Source of the DNA: Rhizobium croatiense
Lineage (GTDB): Bacteria; Pseudomonadota; Alphaproteobacteria; Rhizobiales; Rhizobiaceae
Direction of reading: 5' to 3'
Assembly (NCBI RefSeq): GCF_019793465.1
Contig: NZ_JAILYJ010000011.1
Location: forward strand, 170,594-234,593
DNA length: 64,000 bases
The translations under genes were made by a program, and so were the position numbers. Positions 43,124 through 52,020 of the stretch are shown here, piece after piece. The notes below the pieces were generated by a model. It was not told the origin of the DNA. It was given only the letters and a program-made list of their open reading frames with translations, and did not search any database. Numbering within the stretch: the stretch's first letter is position 1; each line of letters starts with the position of its first letter.

Positions 43124-45512
43124 CAATGGCTCCCGAAGTGATCGTCCGTGATCCGCCGCCGCTCTCCGATTTGGCGAAGCCGACGAGTTCGCGGAGAGGA
43201 ACCGGTTTGGAGAAGAAATAGCCTTGGAGATCGGTGCAGCCGAGGGCGGTCAGAAAGTCGCGTTGATATTCGGTTTCAACCCCTTCTGCCGTCGTCGAGA
43301 TGCCGAGATTGCGGCTGAGGGTGACGATCGCGCCGATGATGGCCGCTCCGTTGGCTTTTGCGCCGAGCTGCGAGACGAAGGAACGATCGATCTTGATGCG
43401 GTCGATGTCGAAACGCACCAGATGGCTGAGGCATGAGAAGCCGGTCCCGAAATCATCGAGGGAAATCTGAATGCCCCGGCTGCGCAGTGATTTCAGTACC
43501 GTATAGACATCCGAATTATCCTCGATGAGCGAGGACTCGGTGAGCTCGAGCTCGAGGCGGGATGGCGGCAGGCCGGTCTCTTCAAGCACGGCGAAGACTT
43601 CCTCGGCGAAATGTGGTCTTCTCAGCTGGGCCGGCGACACGTTGACCGCCACGAAGGTGTCTTCAGGCCATGTGCAGGCGGCCCGGCAGGCTTCGCGCAA
43701 GACCCAGAAACCGAGGGCGTCGATGAGGCCGCCCTCTTCGGCTGCGGGGATGAAGCTCGCAGGGGTGAGCAGTCCGCGCTGACTGTGACGCCAGCGCACG
43801 AGAGCCTCCGCGCCGGAAGCCGAATATCCGCCCTCGGCGCGATGCACCGTCTGGTAATAGACCTCGAGCGATCCGAAATCCGGCTTGCTGCCGCCCGGGC
43901 CGGGTTGGGGATTGCCAGCGGAGGGGGCCGTGCCTTTGGCCAGAACTTCGCGCAATTCGTTCTTGAGAATGTCGCGCGCATTTCTGCCGCCGTCCATGGA
44001 CGGGGAATAGACGCGCCACTGGCCTCTCCCGCCCATTTTTGCCTCGTAAAGTGCGACGTCGGCATAACGCATGACGTCATCGGCATTTCGCCCGGCATCC
44101 GGCACGATGGTGACGCCGATCGAGCCGCCGACCCGGGCGACCGCTTCGCCCCTCAGAAGCGGGAAGGGCCTGCCAAGTTCGGCAACGATCGCGTCGCATA
44201 TGGACAGCAGGATTTGATCGTCATCCTTGATGTCCCGGAGAAGCACGGCAAATTCGTCGCCTCCGAGCCGGGCGAGCGTATCATCAGGACGAAGGACGGA
44301 ACGGATCCGCTCGGCGGCCATCCTGATGAGTTCATCACCGGCGGCATGGCCGAACGTGTCGTTCACCGCTTTGAAGCGGTCGAGGTCGAGAAGTGCGACG
44401 GCCGAGCGCTCGGTCGAATGCCGCGTATCGGTCAGGCACTCCTCGAACCGCATGGCGAACAGGGCGCGGTTGGGAAGGTCGGTCAGCACGTCATGCAAGG
44501 CAAGCTGCCTTGCATGCAGCTCGCTTCTCTTCAATTCGCCGAGACTGCTCCGCAGCCGCACAAGCAGCACCGAAAACAGCACGGCGATCACCAGGGCGGC
44601 AATCGAAAGCGCCGGCATCAATCGGCCGATCACCCGTGAACCTGGAAGATCGGGTCGCCATACGATGAAGCCGATCGGTTCACCATTTGCCGTCGCGTCG
44701 ATTTGGAACGCGACCTCATTTTCGTCGGCATCGGCCGTGCGGGCAAAACGCGCGCCGTTGAGGCCCTGCTGCCGGCTCAACTCGTCGAGGGCCGCACCAT
44801 CGAGAAACCGCACGACGATCAGGAATTGCCGCATCGGCTGCGGCTGTCCATCGGGAGCTTCGTTGATAGCGACGATGCCGACGATCGTCGGCCGGCCTTC
44901 CAGCCGCATCAGATTGGCCAGCGCATGGTTGGGGCGAACCGCGCTCGCCCGACGGCTTTCCAGCGAGGATGGCGTTCGGTCGCTGAAAGTCGGACTGTGG
45001 CGCGCCGTAAGACGGCTATCCCTGAGGAGCGGCAAAAACAGAGGCTTCATCCAGCGATAGCGTTTTTCCGTTTTGGCGTCGGTCAGCATGCTCAGCTGAG
45101 CCTTTTCGTCGACGACAAAGGCCTGATCATATCCGAAGGCGGACATTGCGGTTTCGCTGATTGCGCTGCCGGCCGCACCGGTCAGAACCGTATCGAGGCT
45201 GGAGGAGACACCTGCCGACCGGGACGCGGGATAAACGCGGGCGAGATAGCCGTTGCCGAACTGACCGATGACATGGGCGACCTGATCGACCTGTTCGCGC
45301 AGACGCGCATTCACCAGCTGACGCTGGCGATCAAGGGCCGCAGCGTCGCTTTCGGCTCCGGCCCAGAGCGCCGATAGCACGACGAGTCCAATCGCTCCGA
45401 GCCCGCTGATGGCGATCAGAAAGAGAATTCTTCCCGAGGCGATCCAGGACTTCTGGAACGTATTGGAGCTGGATGGAACAACGATATGCAAGCCTGGACC
45501 CCTGGACACCAC
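43119..45512 (-). CDS. GGDEF-EAL protein with a CHASE4-like periplasmic sensor
   Basis: 797 aa inner-membrane protein. Membrane helix at about 29-51, an extracytoplasmic region to ~298 resembling CHASE4 (SAFGYDQAFVVDEKAQLS), second helix at ~299-322, then the GGDEF domain with intact active site RLGGDEFAVLL, and the EAL domain with EALVRWRH, ELTESSLIED, DDFGTGFS, KIDRSFV and EGVET, all consistent with an active phosphodiesterase. It makes or degrades c-di-GMP. The bgsBA-type synthase in this window belongs to a c-di-GMP-controlled class, but the genes are 34 kb apart, so a direct link is speculation. Confidence 0.92.
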   Translation of the reverse strand: MVSRGPGLHIVVPSSSNTFQKSWIASGRILFLIAISGLGAIGLVVLSALWAGAESDAAALDRQRQLVNARLREQVDQVAHVIGQFGNGYLARVYPASRSAGVSSSLDTVLTGAAGSAISETAMSAFGYDQAFVVDEKAQLSMLTDAKTEKRYRWMKPLFLPLLRDSRLTARHSPTFSDRTPSSLESRRASAVRPNHALANLMRLEGRPTIVGIVAINEAPDGQPQPMRQFLIVVRFLDGAALDELSRQQGLNGARFARTADADENEVAFQIDATANGEPIGFIVWRPDLPGSRVIGRLMPALSIAALVIAVLFSVLLVRLRSSLGELKRSELHARQLALHDVLTDLPNRALFAMRFEECLTDTRHSTERSAVALLDLDRFKAVNDTFGHAAGDELIRMAAERIRSVLRPDDTLARLGGDEFAVLLRDIKDDDQILLSICDAIVAELGRPFPLLRGEAVARVGGSIGVTIVPDAGRNADDVMRYADVALYEAKMGGRGQWRVYSPSMDGGRNARDILKNELREVLAKGTAPSAGNPQPGPGGSKPDFGSLEVYYQTVHRAEGGYSASGAEALVRWRHSQRGLLTPASFIPAAEEGGLIDALGFWVLREACRAACTWPEDTFVAVNVSPAQLRRPHFAEEVFAVLEETGLPPSRLELELTESSLIEDNSDVYTVLKSLRSRGIQISLDDFGTGFSCLSHLVRFDIDRIKIDRSFVSQLGAKANGAAIIGAIVTLSRNLGISTTAEGVETEYQRDFLTALGCTDLQGYFFSKPVPLRELVGFAKSESGGGSRTITSGAIA

Positions 45513-45615
45513 GATACGGGCGCATTCGTCAACGCTAACAAATAAGCGTTCACGTAGAATTAAAGGCTGCGGCGCACTATAGGACGAGATCGATCACGCC
45601 CAGGGGGTTCCGGCG

Positions 45616-46422
45616 ATGTTGCGAATATCCATTCAGATTTTATTGCGCAGCGTGCTGATGGTGGGCGGGGTGGGTGTCGCTTTGGCGGCGGTCTCGCCGC
45701 TGCCGGTGGCCGCACAAGAGCGAATGCCGATGAGAGTTGCCGTCGAAGGTGCGTTTCCGCCCTTCAACTATCTCGATGCGAATAACAAACTTCAGGGTTT
45801 CGACATCGATATCGCCAATGCCCTTTGCGAGACCGGCAAGTTCGAATGCCAATTCATCATCGAGAAGTGGGACGACATGATCCCCGATCTCGTTGCTGAA
45901 AAATACGACGCGATCATTTCATCGATGTCGATGAGCCTGGAGCGGCGCCAGAAGGTCGCTTTCACCGAGAAATACTACAACAGCCCGTCAGTGTTCATCG
46001 CGCGGAAGGATTCGCCGATCACTGACGTCAGTCCCGCCGCCCTCAATGACAAAAAACTCGGAGTGACGTCGTCGACGGCGCAGGAATCCTATGCCAACCA
46101 TTTCTATCCCGACATGAAAAAGACGGTATTCCGGTCGTCGCCGGAATTGTACAAAGGCCTGTCGGATGGGCGCGTCGACATTATCCTGGAGGATAAGCTC
46201 GCCATTTACGACTGGATCGCCAATACGAAGGCGGGAACCTGCTGCGCGTTCAAGGGGCCGGACCTGGTCGACGTCACTTTTTTTGGCGAAGGTGCCGGGA
46301 TTGCGGTGCGTCTGGACGACAAGGAGCGCCTTGCACGCCTGAACGAGGCGTTGAAGACGATCAAGGAAGACGGGACTTATGACATGATCAATGCCAAGTA
46401 TTTCCCGTTCAGCATCCAGTAG
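45616..46422 (+). CDS. Polar amino-acid type ABC substrate-binding protein (orphan)
   Basis: 268 aa. Signal peptide to about AAQ (residue 34). The mature part is an SBP family 3 fold: MRVAVEGAFPPFNYLDANNKLQGFDIDIANALC, in pieces, with the ligand Asp/Arg contacts (DIDIAN; SMSLERRQKVAFT). These bind basic amino acids or opines. No permease or ATPase adjoins it: the next gene is convergent, separated by a terminator. Confidence 0.88.
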   Translation: MLRISIQILLRSVLMVGGVGVALAAVSPLPVAAQERMPMRVAVEGAFPPFNYLDANNKLQGFDIDIANALCETGKFECQFIIEKWDDMIPDLVAEKYDAIISSMSMSLERRQKVAFTEKYYNSPSVFIARKDSPITDVSPAALNDKKLGVTSSTAQESYANHFYPDMKKTVFRSSPELYKGLSDGRVDIILEDKLAIYDWIANTKAGTCCAFKGPDLVDVTFFGEGAGIAVRLDDKERLARLNEALKTIKEDGTYDMINAKYFPFSIQ

Positions 46423-46452
46423 CCGGCAACAGAATTTTCGTGTGACTGCAGC

Positions 46453-46479
46453 GAGATGGCCGGTTCTGCCGGCCATCTC
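46453..46479. terminator. Bidirectional rho-independent terminator
   Basis: GAGATGGCCGG (46453-46463) and CCGGCCATCTC (46469-46479) form an 11-bp stem with a TTCTG loop, followed by CATTTTG. It separates the convergent binding-protein and formaldehyde dehydrogenase genes. Confidence 0.8.
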
Positions 46480-46488
46480 CATTTTGAG

Positions 46489-46514
46489 CTAAAGCGCGCG
46501 GCTGCGCACTTTAG
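46489..46514. repeat. Small palindrome related to the GCGC repeats
   Basis: CTAAAGCGCGCGGCTGCGCA followed by CTTTAG: outer arms CTAAAG/CTTTAG with a GCGC-rich centre, similar to the ends of the 42-bp palindromes. It stands just before the fdhA stop. Confidence 0.45.
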
Positions 46515-46531
46515 CGCGAGATGCTTTGTCG

Positions 46532-47722
46532 TCAGGCGGCTTTCGCGACCTCTCCATGCGGGTCGAGAACAAATTTCGTCGCCGCGCCGTGGTCGAAGCT
46601 CTCATATCCCTGGACGGCTTCGTCGAGCGGGATGACCTTGGCGTTGACGATGTCGGCGATCGGCAAGCGGTCGTGAAGGATCGCCTGCATGAGCTGGCGA
46701 TTATATTTGAGCACCGGCGTCTGGCCGGTGTGGAAGGATTGCGCCTTGGCCCAGCCGAGGCCGAAGCGAAGCGAAAGATTCCCGTGTTTGGCGGCATTGT
46801 CGACGGCGCCGGGATCCTCGGTGACGTAGAGGCCGGGAATGCCGATCGAGCCTGCGGCGCGGGTGATCTCCATCATCTGGTTGAGCACGATCGCCGGCTG
46901 TTCGCCGCCCGAATGGCCGCGTGCCTCGAAGCCGACCGCGTCGATGGCGCTGTCCACCTCGTTGCTGCCGACGACCTCAGCGATCATGTCGCCGAGACGA
47001 TCGCTCTTGGAGAGGTCGATCGGTTCGAAACCGACCTTGGCCGCATGCGCCAGGCGGTCCTTGTTGAAATCACCGATCATGACGACGGCGGCGCCGAGGA
47101 TGCGAGCCGAAGCCGCAGCCGCAAGACCGACGGGGCCGGCGCCGGCGATGTAGACGGTCGAGCCGACGCCGACGCCGGCGCGCACTGCGCCATGAAAGCC
47201 GGTCGGCAGAATATCGGAGAGCATGGTGAGATCGCGGATCTTCGCCATTGCCTTGTCGCGATCCGGGATTTTCAGCAAGTTGAAATCGGCATAGGGGATC
47301 GTGACGTAGCGTGCCTGGCCGCCGATCCAGCCGCCCATGTCGACATAACCGTAAGCGCCACCGGCGCGGGCCGGGTTCACGGTCAGGCAGACGCCGGTGT
47401 CCTGGGATTTGCAGCAGCGGCAACGGCCGCAAGCGACATTGAACGGTACCGAGACGATATCACCGATGTCGAGCATCTCGACGTCGATCCCTTTCTCGAT
47501 GATCTCGCCGGTAATTTCGTGACCGAGGACCAGGCCCGGCATCGCCGTCGTGCGGCCGCGGACCATGTGCTGGTCGGAGCCGCAGATGTTGGTCGAGATC
47601 ACTTTCAGAATGACGCCGTGTTCGATGCGGCGGCCGTCGGGCGCTTCCAGCTTCGGGTCGTCGATGTCGCGAACTTCGACCTTGCCCGGCCTCAGATAGA
47701 CGACGCCTCTATTCTTGCTCAT
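46532..47722 (-). CDS. fdhA: Glutathione-independent formaldehyde dehydrogenase
   Basis: 396 aa from ATG 47722 with GGGAGG upstream; the open frame goes 35 codons further but the shorter start matches the family (about 398 aa). Zinc-containing alcohol dehydrogenase fold: catalytic Cys in STNICGSDQHM, GHEITGEI, structural zinc cluster CGRCRCCKSQDTGVC, Rossmann AGAGPVGLAAA, and family-specific HSGGEQPA and GLYVTEDPGA. Oxidises formaldehyde to formate with NAD+. Formaldehyde arises when glycine betaine is demethylated, and a betaine operon lies 5 kb away (inference). Confidence 0.93.
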   Translation of the reverse strand: MSKNRGVVYLRPGKVEVRDIDDPKLEAPDGRRIEHGVILKVISTNICGSDQHMVRGRTTAMPGLVLGHEITGEIIEKGIDVEMLDIGDIVSVPFNVACGRCRCCKSQDTGVCLTVNPARAGGAYGYVDMGGWIGGQARYVTIPYADFNLLKIPDRDKAMAKIRDLTMLSDILPTGFHGAVRAGVGVGSTVYIAGAGPVGLAAAASARILGAAVVMIGDFNKDRLAHAAKVGFEPIDLSKSDRLGDMIAEVVGSNEVDSAIDAVGFEARGHSGGEQPAIVLNQMMEITRAAGSIGIPGLYVTEDPGAVDNAAKHGNLSLRFGLGWAKAQSFHTGQTPVLKYNRQLMQAILHDRLPIADIVNAKVIPLDEAVQGYESFDHGAATKFVLDPHGEVAKAA

Positions 47723-48337
47723 GGATTCCTCCCATTTGTTGAGTGCCTCGATCTGCAGCCGATGCAGCCGATGGCAATGCTTTCCTCCGGCCTGCCTCCT
47801 CTGCAGTCCGGTATTCACACGCCGCATCGGGCGATGTTCGAATTTCGCAGATAGGCGGGGACAGACTGGATCGAGGAGAGAGTGAGTACGATAGGGCTGG
47901 CCTGTCGTGCTGCTCTCGTCATCGCCCGCCGCAATCCGTAGATCTGCTGCGAAAAGAGCTGATTTAGGGCTACAGAACCTCCTTTCGATCCTTCTGGATA
48001 TCTTTCCGGATAACTATCCGGTCGTTCCTGAGGATTTCAGTCCTTTACCACCGTGGCGGCGTGCCGGCGGCCTGCCTGCCATACTTCATGTCGCTCGCTT
48101 GCGCGGCAGCGCCGTGAACGTGACAAGAAAACCATGCCTGACGAAAAACAGAGCCCGAAAAAACGACACGGGTGCCCCTCAAGACGACAATCGGCAAAGT
48201 CGTCATCTCCTGCGGTAATCAGATCTGTTCGGCCAGCGGCAGATGCCGTTTCCAATCGTGATTGGACATCGGCTGCGTCCTGAGCCACGCTGTTTTTGGG
48301 AGCGGACCGTCTATTTTTCCGAAGATAGGAGGCCGGA
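47723..48337. other. Gene-free stretch upstream of fdhA
   Basis: 615 bp with no gene I can support. Short frames on both strands (for example a 50-codon plus frame from 48134) lack domains and ribosome sites. It holds the fdhA promoter and the dyad at 48006-48021. Confidence 0.5.
48006..48021. promoter_or_regulatory. 7-2-7 palindrome between divergent genes
   Basis: CCGGATA-AC-TATCCGG is a perfect dyad about 285 bp upstream of fdhA and 317 bp upstream of the 48338 gene. It has the form of a regulator binding site; which regulator is unknown. Confidence 0.4.
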
Positions 48338-48772
48338 ATGGAACAGTATGCACTGGAGCAGCTGAAAACAGTTGCGAAGATCAGCACGAGCATAAAGCCC
48401 CTTGAACTGACGCGGCGCGAACGCATTGAACGCTGGGCCGAATGTCTCGACCGCAGCCCCAGACCGTTTTTGAAAACGCTTCACGAGACAGAGTATCAGC
48501 CGATCGCAGATCGGCTTGCCCTGCGGGGTGACGACACCCCGATCTCCGTTGCGTTCGCTGATCCCATTCTGCGGGCGGCCGGAATGGAGAATGACAGCTA
48601 TGGAGAAGCCAAACGGTTCTTCGAACTCAGCGACGAACAGTTGCACGAGCTTGTCTGCTTCTGTCATTTTGGTGAAAGCGTCAGCGCGGCAGCAGTCGCT
48701 CGCCGCGTGCGAAGGCTCGCAGATCCCAGACCAAACGGGTTTTTCGCTCAGCTTCGTGCGTTCTTTGGCTAA
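48338..48772 (+). CDS. Conserved hypothetical cytoplasmic protein
   Basis: 144 aa, AGGAGGCC ribosome site before the ATG. The sequence (LELTRRERIERWAECLDRSP; LFCFCHFGES-like stretch ELVCFCHFGESVSAAAVARR in part) is mainly helical, with two Cys close together, no signal peptide and no membrane segment. I do not recognise a function. The antisense frame on the minus strand is a shadow. Confidence 0.6.
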   Translation: MEQYALEQLKTVAKISTSIKPLELTRRERIERWAECLDRSPRPFLKTLHETEYQPIADRLALRGDDTPISVAFADPILRAAGMENDSYGEAKRFFELSDEQLHELVCFCHFGESVSAAAVARRVRRLADPRPNGFFAQLRAFFG

Positions 48773-48953
48773 AAGGCCATGACGCTGTAAGGCTGGCATT
48801 CGCCGCGACGAAGCGGCCTGCCACGGCAGTTGGCAGGTCACCCGCCTCGGCAAACGCGAACAGGACCAGCGCAAAACGGTTGTTCCGGTGGACCGGAGGA
48901 TGGGCTTCGCGCTTTTCCCGGCAAAACCGCTACGCGCTTTGCTGGAATTGCCC

Positions 48954-48995
48954 TAAAGCGCGTCGCATCAAATTTGATTCATGCGACGCGCTTTA
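48954..48995. repeat. Palindromic intergenic repeat, copy 2
   Basis: Identical, base for base, to 42308-42349: arms AAAGCGCGTCGCAT / ATGCGACGCGCTTT around CAAATTTGATTC. Lies in the 285-bp gap between the 48338 gene and the convergent DMT transporter gene, where it can also act as a terminator. Confidence 0.85.
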
Positions 48996-49057
48996 GCCCT
49001 TTGTCTTTGATGCAAGTCGTTGTCCCGGAACCGCTGCACACTTCCGGGCGACATGCA

Positions 49058-49963
49058 TTAGCCGTCGTAAGACCGCCGGCCTCGGTTGAAGTCGACCGCG
49101 GTATGCCAGAACACAGCGCCGAGGATGATCGCGCCGCCGAAATAGGTGGCGACGGGCGGCTGTTCTGAAAACAGCAGCCAGACCCAGAAGGGCGTCAGCA
49201 CGATTTCCATCGTGCCGATCAGCGCGGCTTCCGCCGGCGGCATCCGCTTTGCCCCGGCGAGGAAGAGCACCAGCGCCAGCGAGAAATTGGTGGCGCCGAA
49301 GGCGGCAAGGACGATCCAGTTGTGCAGGTCGAGCGAGGCGACTGAACCGAACGGCGCGAAGATGACCAGGGTCAGGAAGGCGCTGACAACGGTCGGCGGC
49401 AGGCTCGGCACGCTGGGATCGATGCGCGGAATGATGATAACGAGCGCGAAGGACGCGGTCATGCCGAGCGCCAAGAGGTCGCCCCAGCCGGTGCCGCCGC
49501 CGATCGACGAGGCGACGATGACGCCGACGCCGAAGAGGGACACGGCGCCGGCAATCATCGTCCGCCTGGCAACCCTCTCCTTGAGGATGAGCCAGCCGAA
49601 CAGAGCCGCGATGAAGGGCGTGGTCGCATAGATCATCGTCACATTGGCGACGGTGGTCATGTAGAGCGCCCCGATGAAACATCCCTGACTGAACGTCTGG
49701 CATGCGATCATCGCAAGACCGGACGGATGGAAGACGGAACGCCATTGCCGCCGCGAGATGCCCCCTTCGAGGAAAAGGCAGGGGATCAGCAGGAACAGGC
49801 CTCCGAACAGCGACCGCCACGCGATCGCCGTCCATACGTCGGTGGTGAGGAGTCGCGAGTAAACGCCGCTCGCGCTCCAGGCAAGTGTCGCGGCAACGAT
49901 GAGAAGCACACCCTTCTCGTGCTCGCTGCCTGCGAGGTGTCTAGCCGGATTTTCAATGGTCAC
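49058..49963 (-). CDS. EamA/RhaT family (DMT) transporter
   Basis: 301 aa from a GTG at 49963, chosen because an ATG at 50053 would extend into the divergent LysR control region; neither has a strong ribosome site. Ten transmembrane helices in two EamA repeats (GVLLIVAATLAWSASGVYSR; LLALGMTASFALVIIIPR). Usually exports amino acids or small metabolites. Divergent from a LysR regulator, which probably controls it. Confidence 0.87.
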   Translation of the reverse strand: MTIENPARHLAGSEHEKGVLLIVAATLAWSASGVYSRLLTTDVWTAIAWRSLFGGLFLLIPCLFLEGGISRRQWRSVFHPSGLAMIACQTFSQGCFIGALYMTTVANVTMIYATTPFIAALFGWLILKERVARRTMIAGAVSLFGVGVIVASSIGGGTGWGDLLALGMTASFALVIIIPRIDPSVPSLPPTVVSAFLTLVIFAPFGSVASLDLHNWIVLAAFGATNFSLALVLFLAGAKRMPPAEAALIGTMEIVLTPFWVWLLFSEQPPVATYFGGAIILGAVFWHTAVDFNRGRRSYDG

Positions 49964-50040
49964 GCAGAGATTCTCAAAGAAGGAAGTCGAACGCCGCCCA
50001 TTTCTGCGCCAGGAATTGACATTAGACAAATGAATAGTAG

Positions 50041-50052
50041 TGATAGCTATCA
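50041..50052. promoter_or_regulatory. 12-bp palindrome in the DMT/LysR intergenic region
   Basis: TGATAGCTATCA is a perfect dyad 22 bp before the LysR ATG. LysR-type regulators often bind AT-rich dyads overlapping their own promoter. Confidence 0.45.
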
Positions 50053-50074
50053 TCGATTTTATCTATGGCTGCCA

Positions 50075-50947
50075 ATGCAAGAGCCGATCGAAAGTGACCT
50101 TCTCAGAACCTTCCTTGTTGTGGCCGAGACGTCGAACTTTTCGGCGGCCGCCCTGCGCATCGGGCGGACGCAATCTGCGGTCAGCACGCAGATCAAGAGG
50201 CTCGAGGCGGCAATCGGCGAAAACCTTTTTGAGCGCGGCGCCCGCGGCGTGCTGCTGACGCGCCAGGGCATCCAGCTCGTGCCCTATGCCCGCAGGGTCA
50301 TCGATCTCCTGAACGAGGCGGCCGCGACGATCCGCAGCAAGCCGCTCGACGGGCCGGTGCGCATCGGAATCCCCGAGGAATACAGCCAGACGGTGCTGCC
50401 GGCAGCGCTTGCGGCTTTCGCGGTTCGCCATCCGGCAGTCGAAGTCACCGTCTCCTGCGATTACACGGTCCGCAACCTTGCCGCCCTGGAACGGGACGAA
50501 CTCGATCTCGCCGTCGTCTTCGACTGGAGCGATCAGAACAAGGGCGAGGTTCTCTGCGTCGATCCGACCGTCTGGGTCACGTCGATGATGCATCGGCTGC
50601 ACGACATCGATCCCTTGCCGGTTGCGACCTATCGCAATTCCACCTGGTCACGTGACTTTGCGCTGCGCTCGCTGGAGCAGATCGGCCGCAGCTACCGGAT
50701 CGCTTTCATCGCCGATACCGGTTCGGGGCTGAAGAATGCCGTGACCGCCGGCCTTGCCGTCACGACGCTTTCCCGCAGCAGCATTCCGTCCGGCTGCCGC
50801 GAACTGACCGCCGAAGACGGTTTTCCGCCGGTCGATTCCTCGAAGGTCGTACTGCGCCGCAATAGTTTCCGCTCCAGCGAGGCCGTGCGGGAATTGGCCG
50901 AAATGCTGCGGGACGCATTCCAGCCTATGTCGGTGCCGATGATATGA
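50075..50947 (+). CDS. LysR-family transcriptional regulator
   Basis: 290 aa from ATG 50075; the open frame continues upstream through the exporter gene, but MQEPIESDLLRTFLVVAET is the normal LysR beginning. HTH: NFSAAALRIGRTQSAVSTQIKRLE. The effector domain follows (GPVRIGIPEEYSQTVLPAAL). Probable target: the divergent DMT exporter. Its 3' end overlaps the end of the AraC-type gene on the other strand by 23 bp. Confidence 0.92.
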   Translation: MQEPIESDLLRTFLVVAETSNFSAAALRIGRTQSAVSTQIKRLEAAIGENLFERGARGVLLTRQGIQLVPYARRVIDLLNEAAATIRSKPLDGPVRIGIPEEYSQTVLPAALAAFAVRHPAVEVTVSCDYTVRNLAALERDELDLAVVFDWSDQNKGEVLCVDPTVWVTSMMHRLHDIDPLPVATYRNSTWSRDFALRSLEQIGRSYRIAFIADTGSGLKNAVTAGLAVTTLSRSSIPSGCRELTAEDGFPPVDSSKVVLRRNSFRSSEAVRELAEMLRDAFQPMSVPMI

Positions 50948-51914
50948 CGCGGCGGTGCAAGCGGCGCCGCGTCTCCGACGGGCTTTCGGAAAAACTCGCC
51001 CGGTAGCTTCTCGCAAAGGCCGAGGCCGAATTGAAGCCTGTCGCCGCCGCGATGTCGGCAAAGGAGGCCGTCGTCTCGATCACCTTGCGGCGCGCCGTGT
51101 TCAGCCGCAGCGCCAGATAATGCACATGCGGCGGCGCGCCGATGCTCTGCTGGAAGAGGTCCTGCAGATGCCGGGCGCTGATGCCCACCCTGCGGGCGAG
51201 CCGCGCCAAAATCAGCGGCTGCTCGATATGCTCCTCCATCAAATGCACCGCTTGCGTCACGCGGGGGTCATGCAGGCGCAGTCCTGCCGACGCGGCGGAA
51301 AGCATTTCGTCGGCGTGGAAGGAAGGCTGCTCGTAACGGAACAGCCGGCTGACTTCGAGCGCCAGGGAATAACCCTGTCGCTGTCGGATCACCTCGAGCA
51401 TCAGGTCGACGGTCGGCAGCGAGCCTGATGTCGTCAGCCGCTTGCCGTCGATGACGAAACGATCCTTGACGGCCCTGACCTCGGGATAGGCCAGGGCGAA
51501 ATCCTCGTAGTCCTCCCAGTGGACGGTCGCCGGCAGTCCGTCGAGCAGGCTTGCTTCGGCGAGTAGCCACGTGCCGGACTCAATGCCGGCAATGATGGTG
51601 CGGTAGCGGGCTGCCTGCGAGAGCTGCATCTTCAGCGCCGGCGTGGCGCTGCGGCGCCAGTTGTAACTGGCCAGCACGAACAGCGGTGTCTCCTCGGTCG
51701 TCGCCCGGAAACTTCCCTCAGCCGGGACGGCGATATGGCTGGTGGTCGGGACCGGCGCTCCATCCGGCGTCAAGAGCCGCCAGCGATAGAGTTCGCTGCC
51801 GGCGATGCGGTTGGCGCCACGCAGCGGCTCGATGACCGACGCAATCAGGATCAGGTTCGTCTCCGGCAGGACGAGAAGATCGATATCGAGCCGTTCCGTC
51901 GATCGCTGCAGCAA
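50925..51914 (-). CDS. cdhR: GlxA-like AraC-family regulator (CdhR-like)
   Basis: 329 aa from a TTG at 51914 (GGGAGG upstream at 51920-51925); the open frame extends upstream but the family starts near LDIDLLVLPETNLILIASVI. N-terminal DJ-1/PfpI-like domain (SELYRWRLLTPDG; IAGIESGTWLLAEASLLDG, where the nucleophile Cys is replaced) and a C-terminal AraC double HTH (LARLARRVGISARHLQDLFQ and FADIAAATGFNSASAFARSY). The architecture and its position, divergent from the dehydrocarnitine cleavage gene, match CdhR of Pseudomonas, which switches on carnitine catabolism. The symbol rests on this context. Confidence 0.8.
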   Translation of the reverse strand: MLQRSTERLDIDLLVLPETNLILIASVIEPLRGANRIAGSELYRWRLLTPDGAPVPTTSHIAVPAEGSFRATTEETPLFVLASYNWRRSATPALKMQLSQAARYRTIIAGIESGTWLLAEASLLDGLPATVHWEDYEDFALAYPEVRAVKDRFVIDGKRLTTSGSLPTVDLMLEVIRQRQGYSLALEVSRLFRYEQPSFHADEMLSAASAGLRLHDPRVTQAVHLMEEHIEQPLILARLARRVGISARHLQDLFQQSIGAPPHVHYLALRLNTARRKVIETTASFADIAAATGFNSASAFARSYRASFSESPSETRRRLHRRVISSAPT

Positions 51915-52020
51915 GGTCGCCTCCCAATTGTTCCGATAATGTATCAGCAACTTCCGAGCATGCAAAGCATCATGGGCCAACCTGTCGCGTAATGCCCGAC
52001 AAGACGGGGAGAACAAAATC

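Noticed and set aside
48037..48426. 129-codon minus frame with a hydrophobic start
   Set aside because: Overlaps the better supported 48338 gene, lacks a ribosome site, and the second half is Arg-rich shadow-like.
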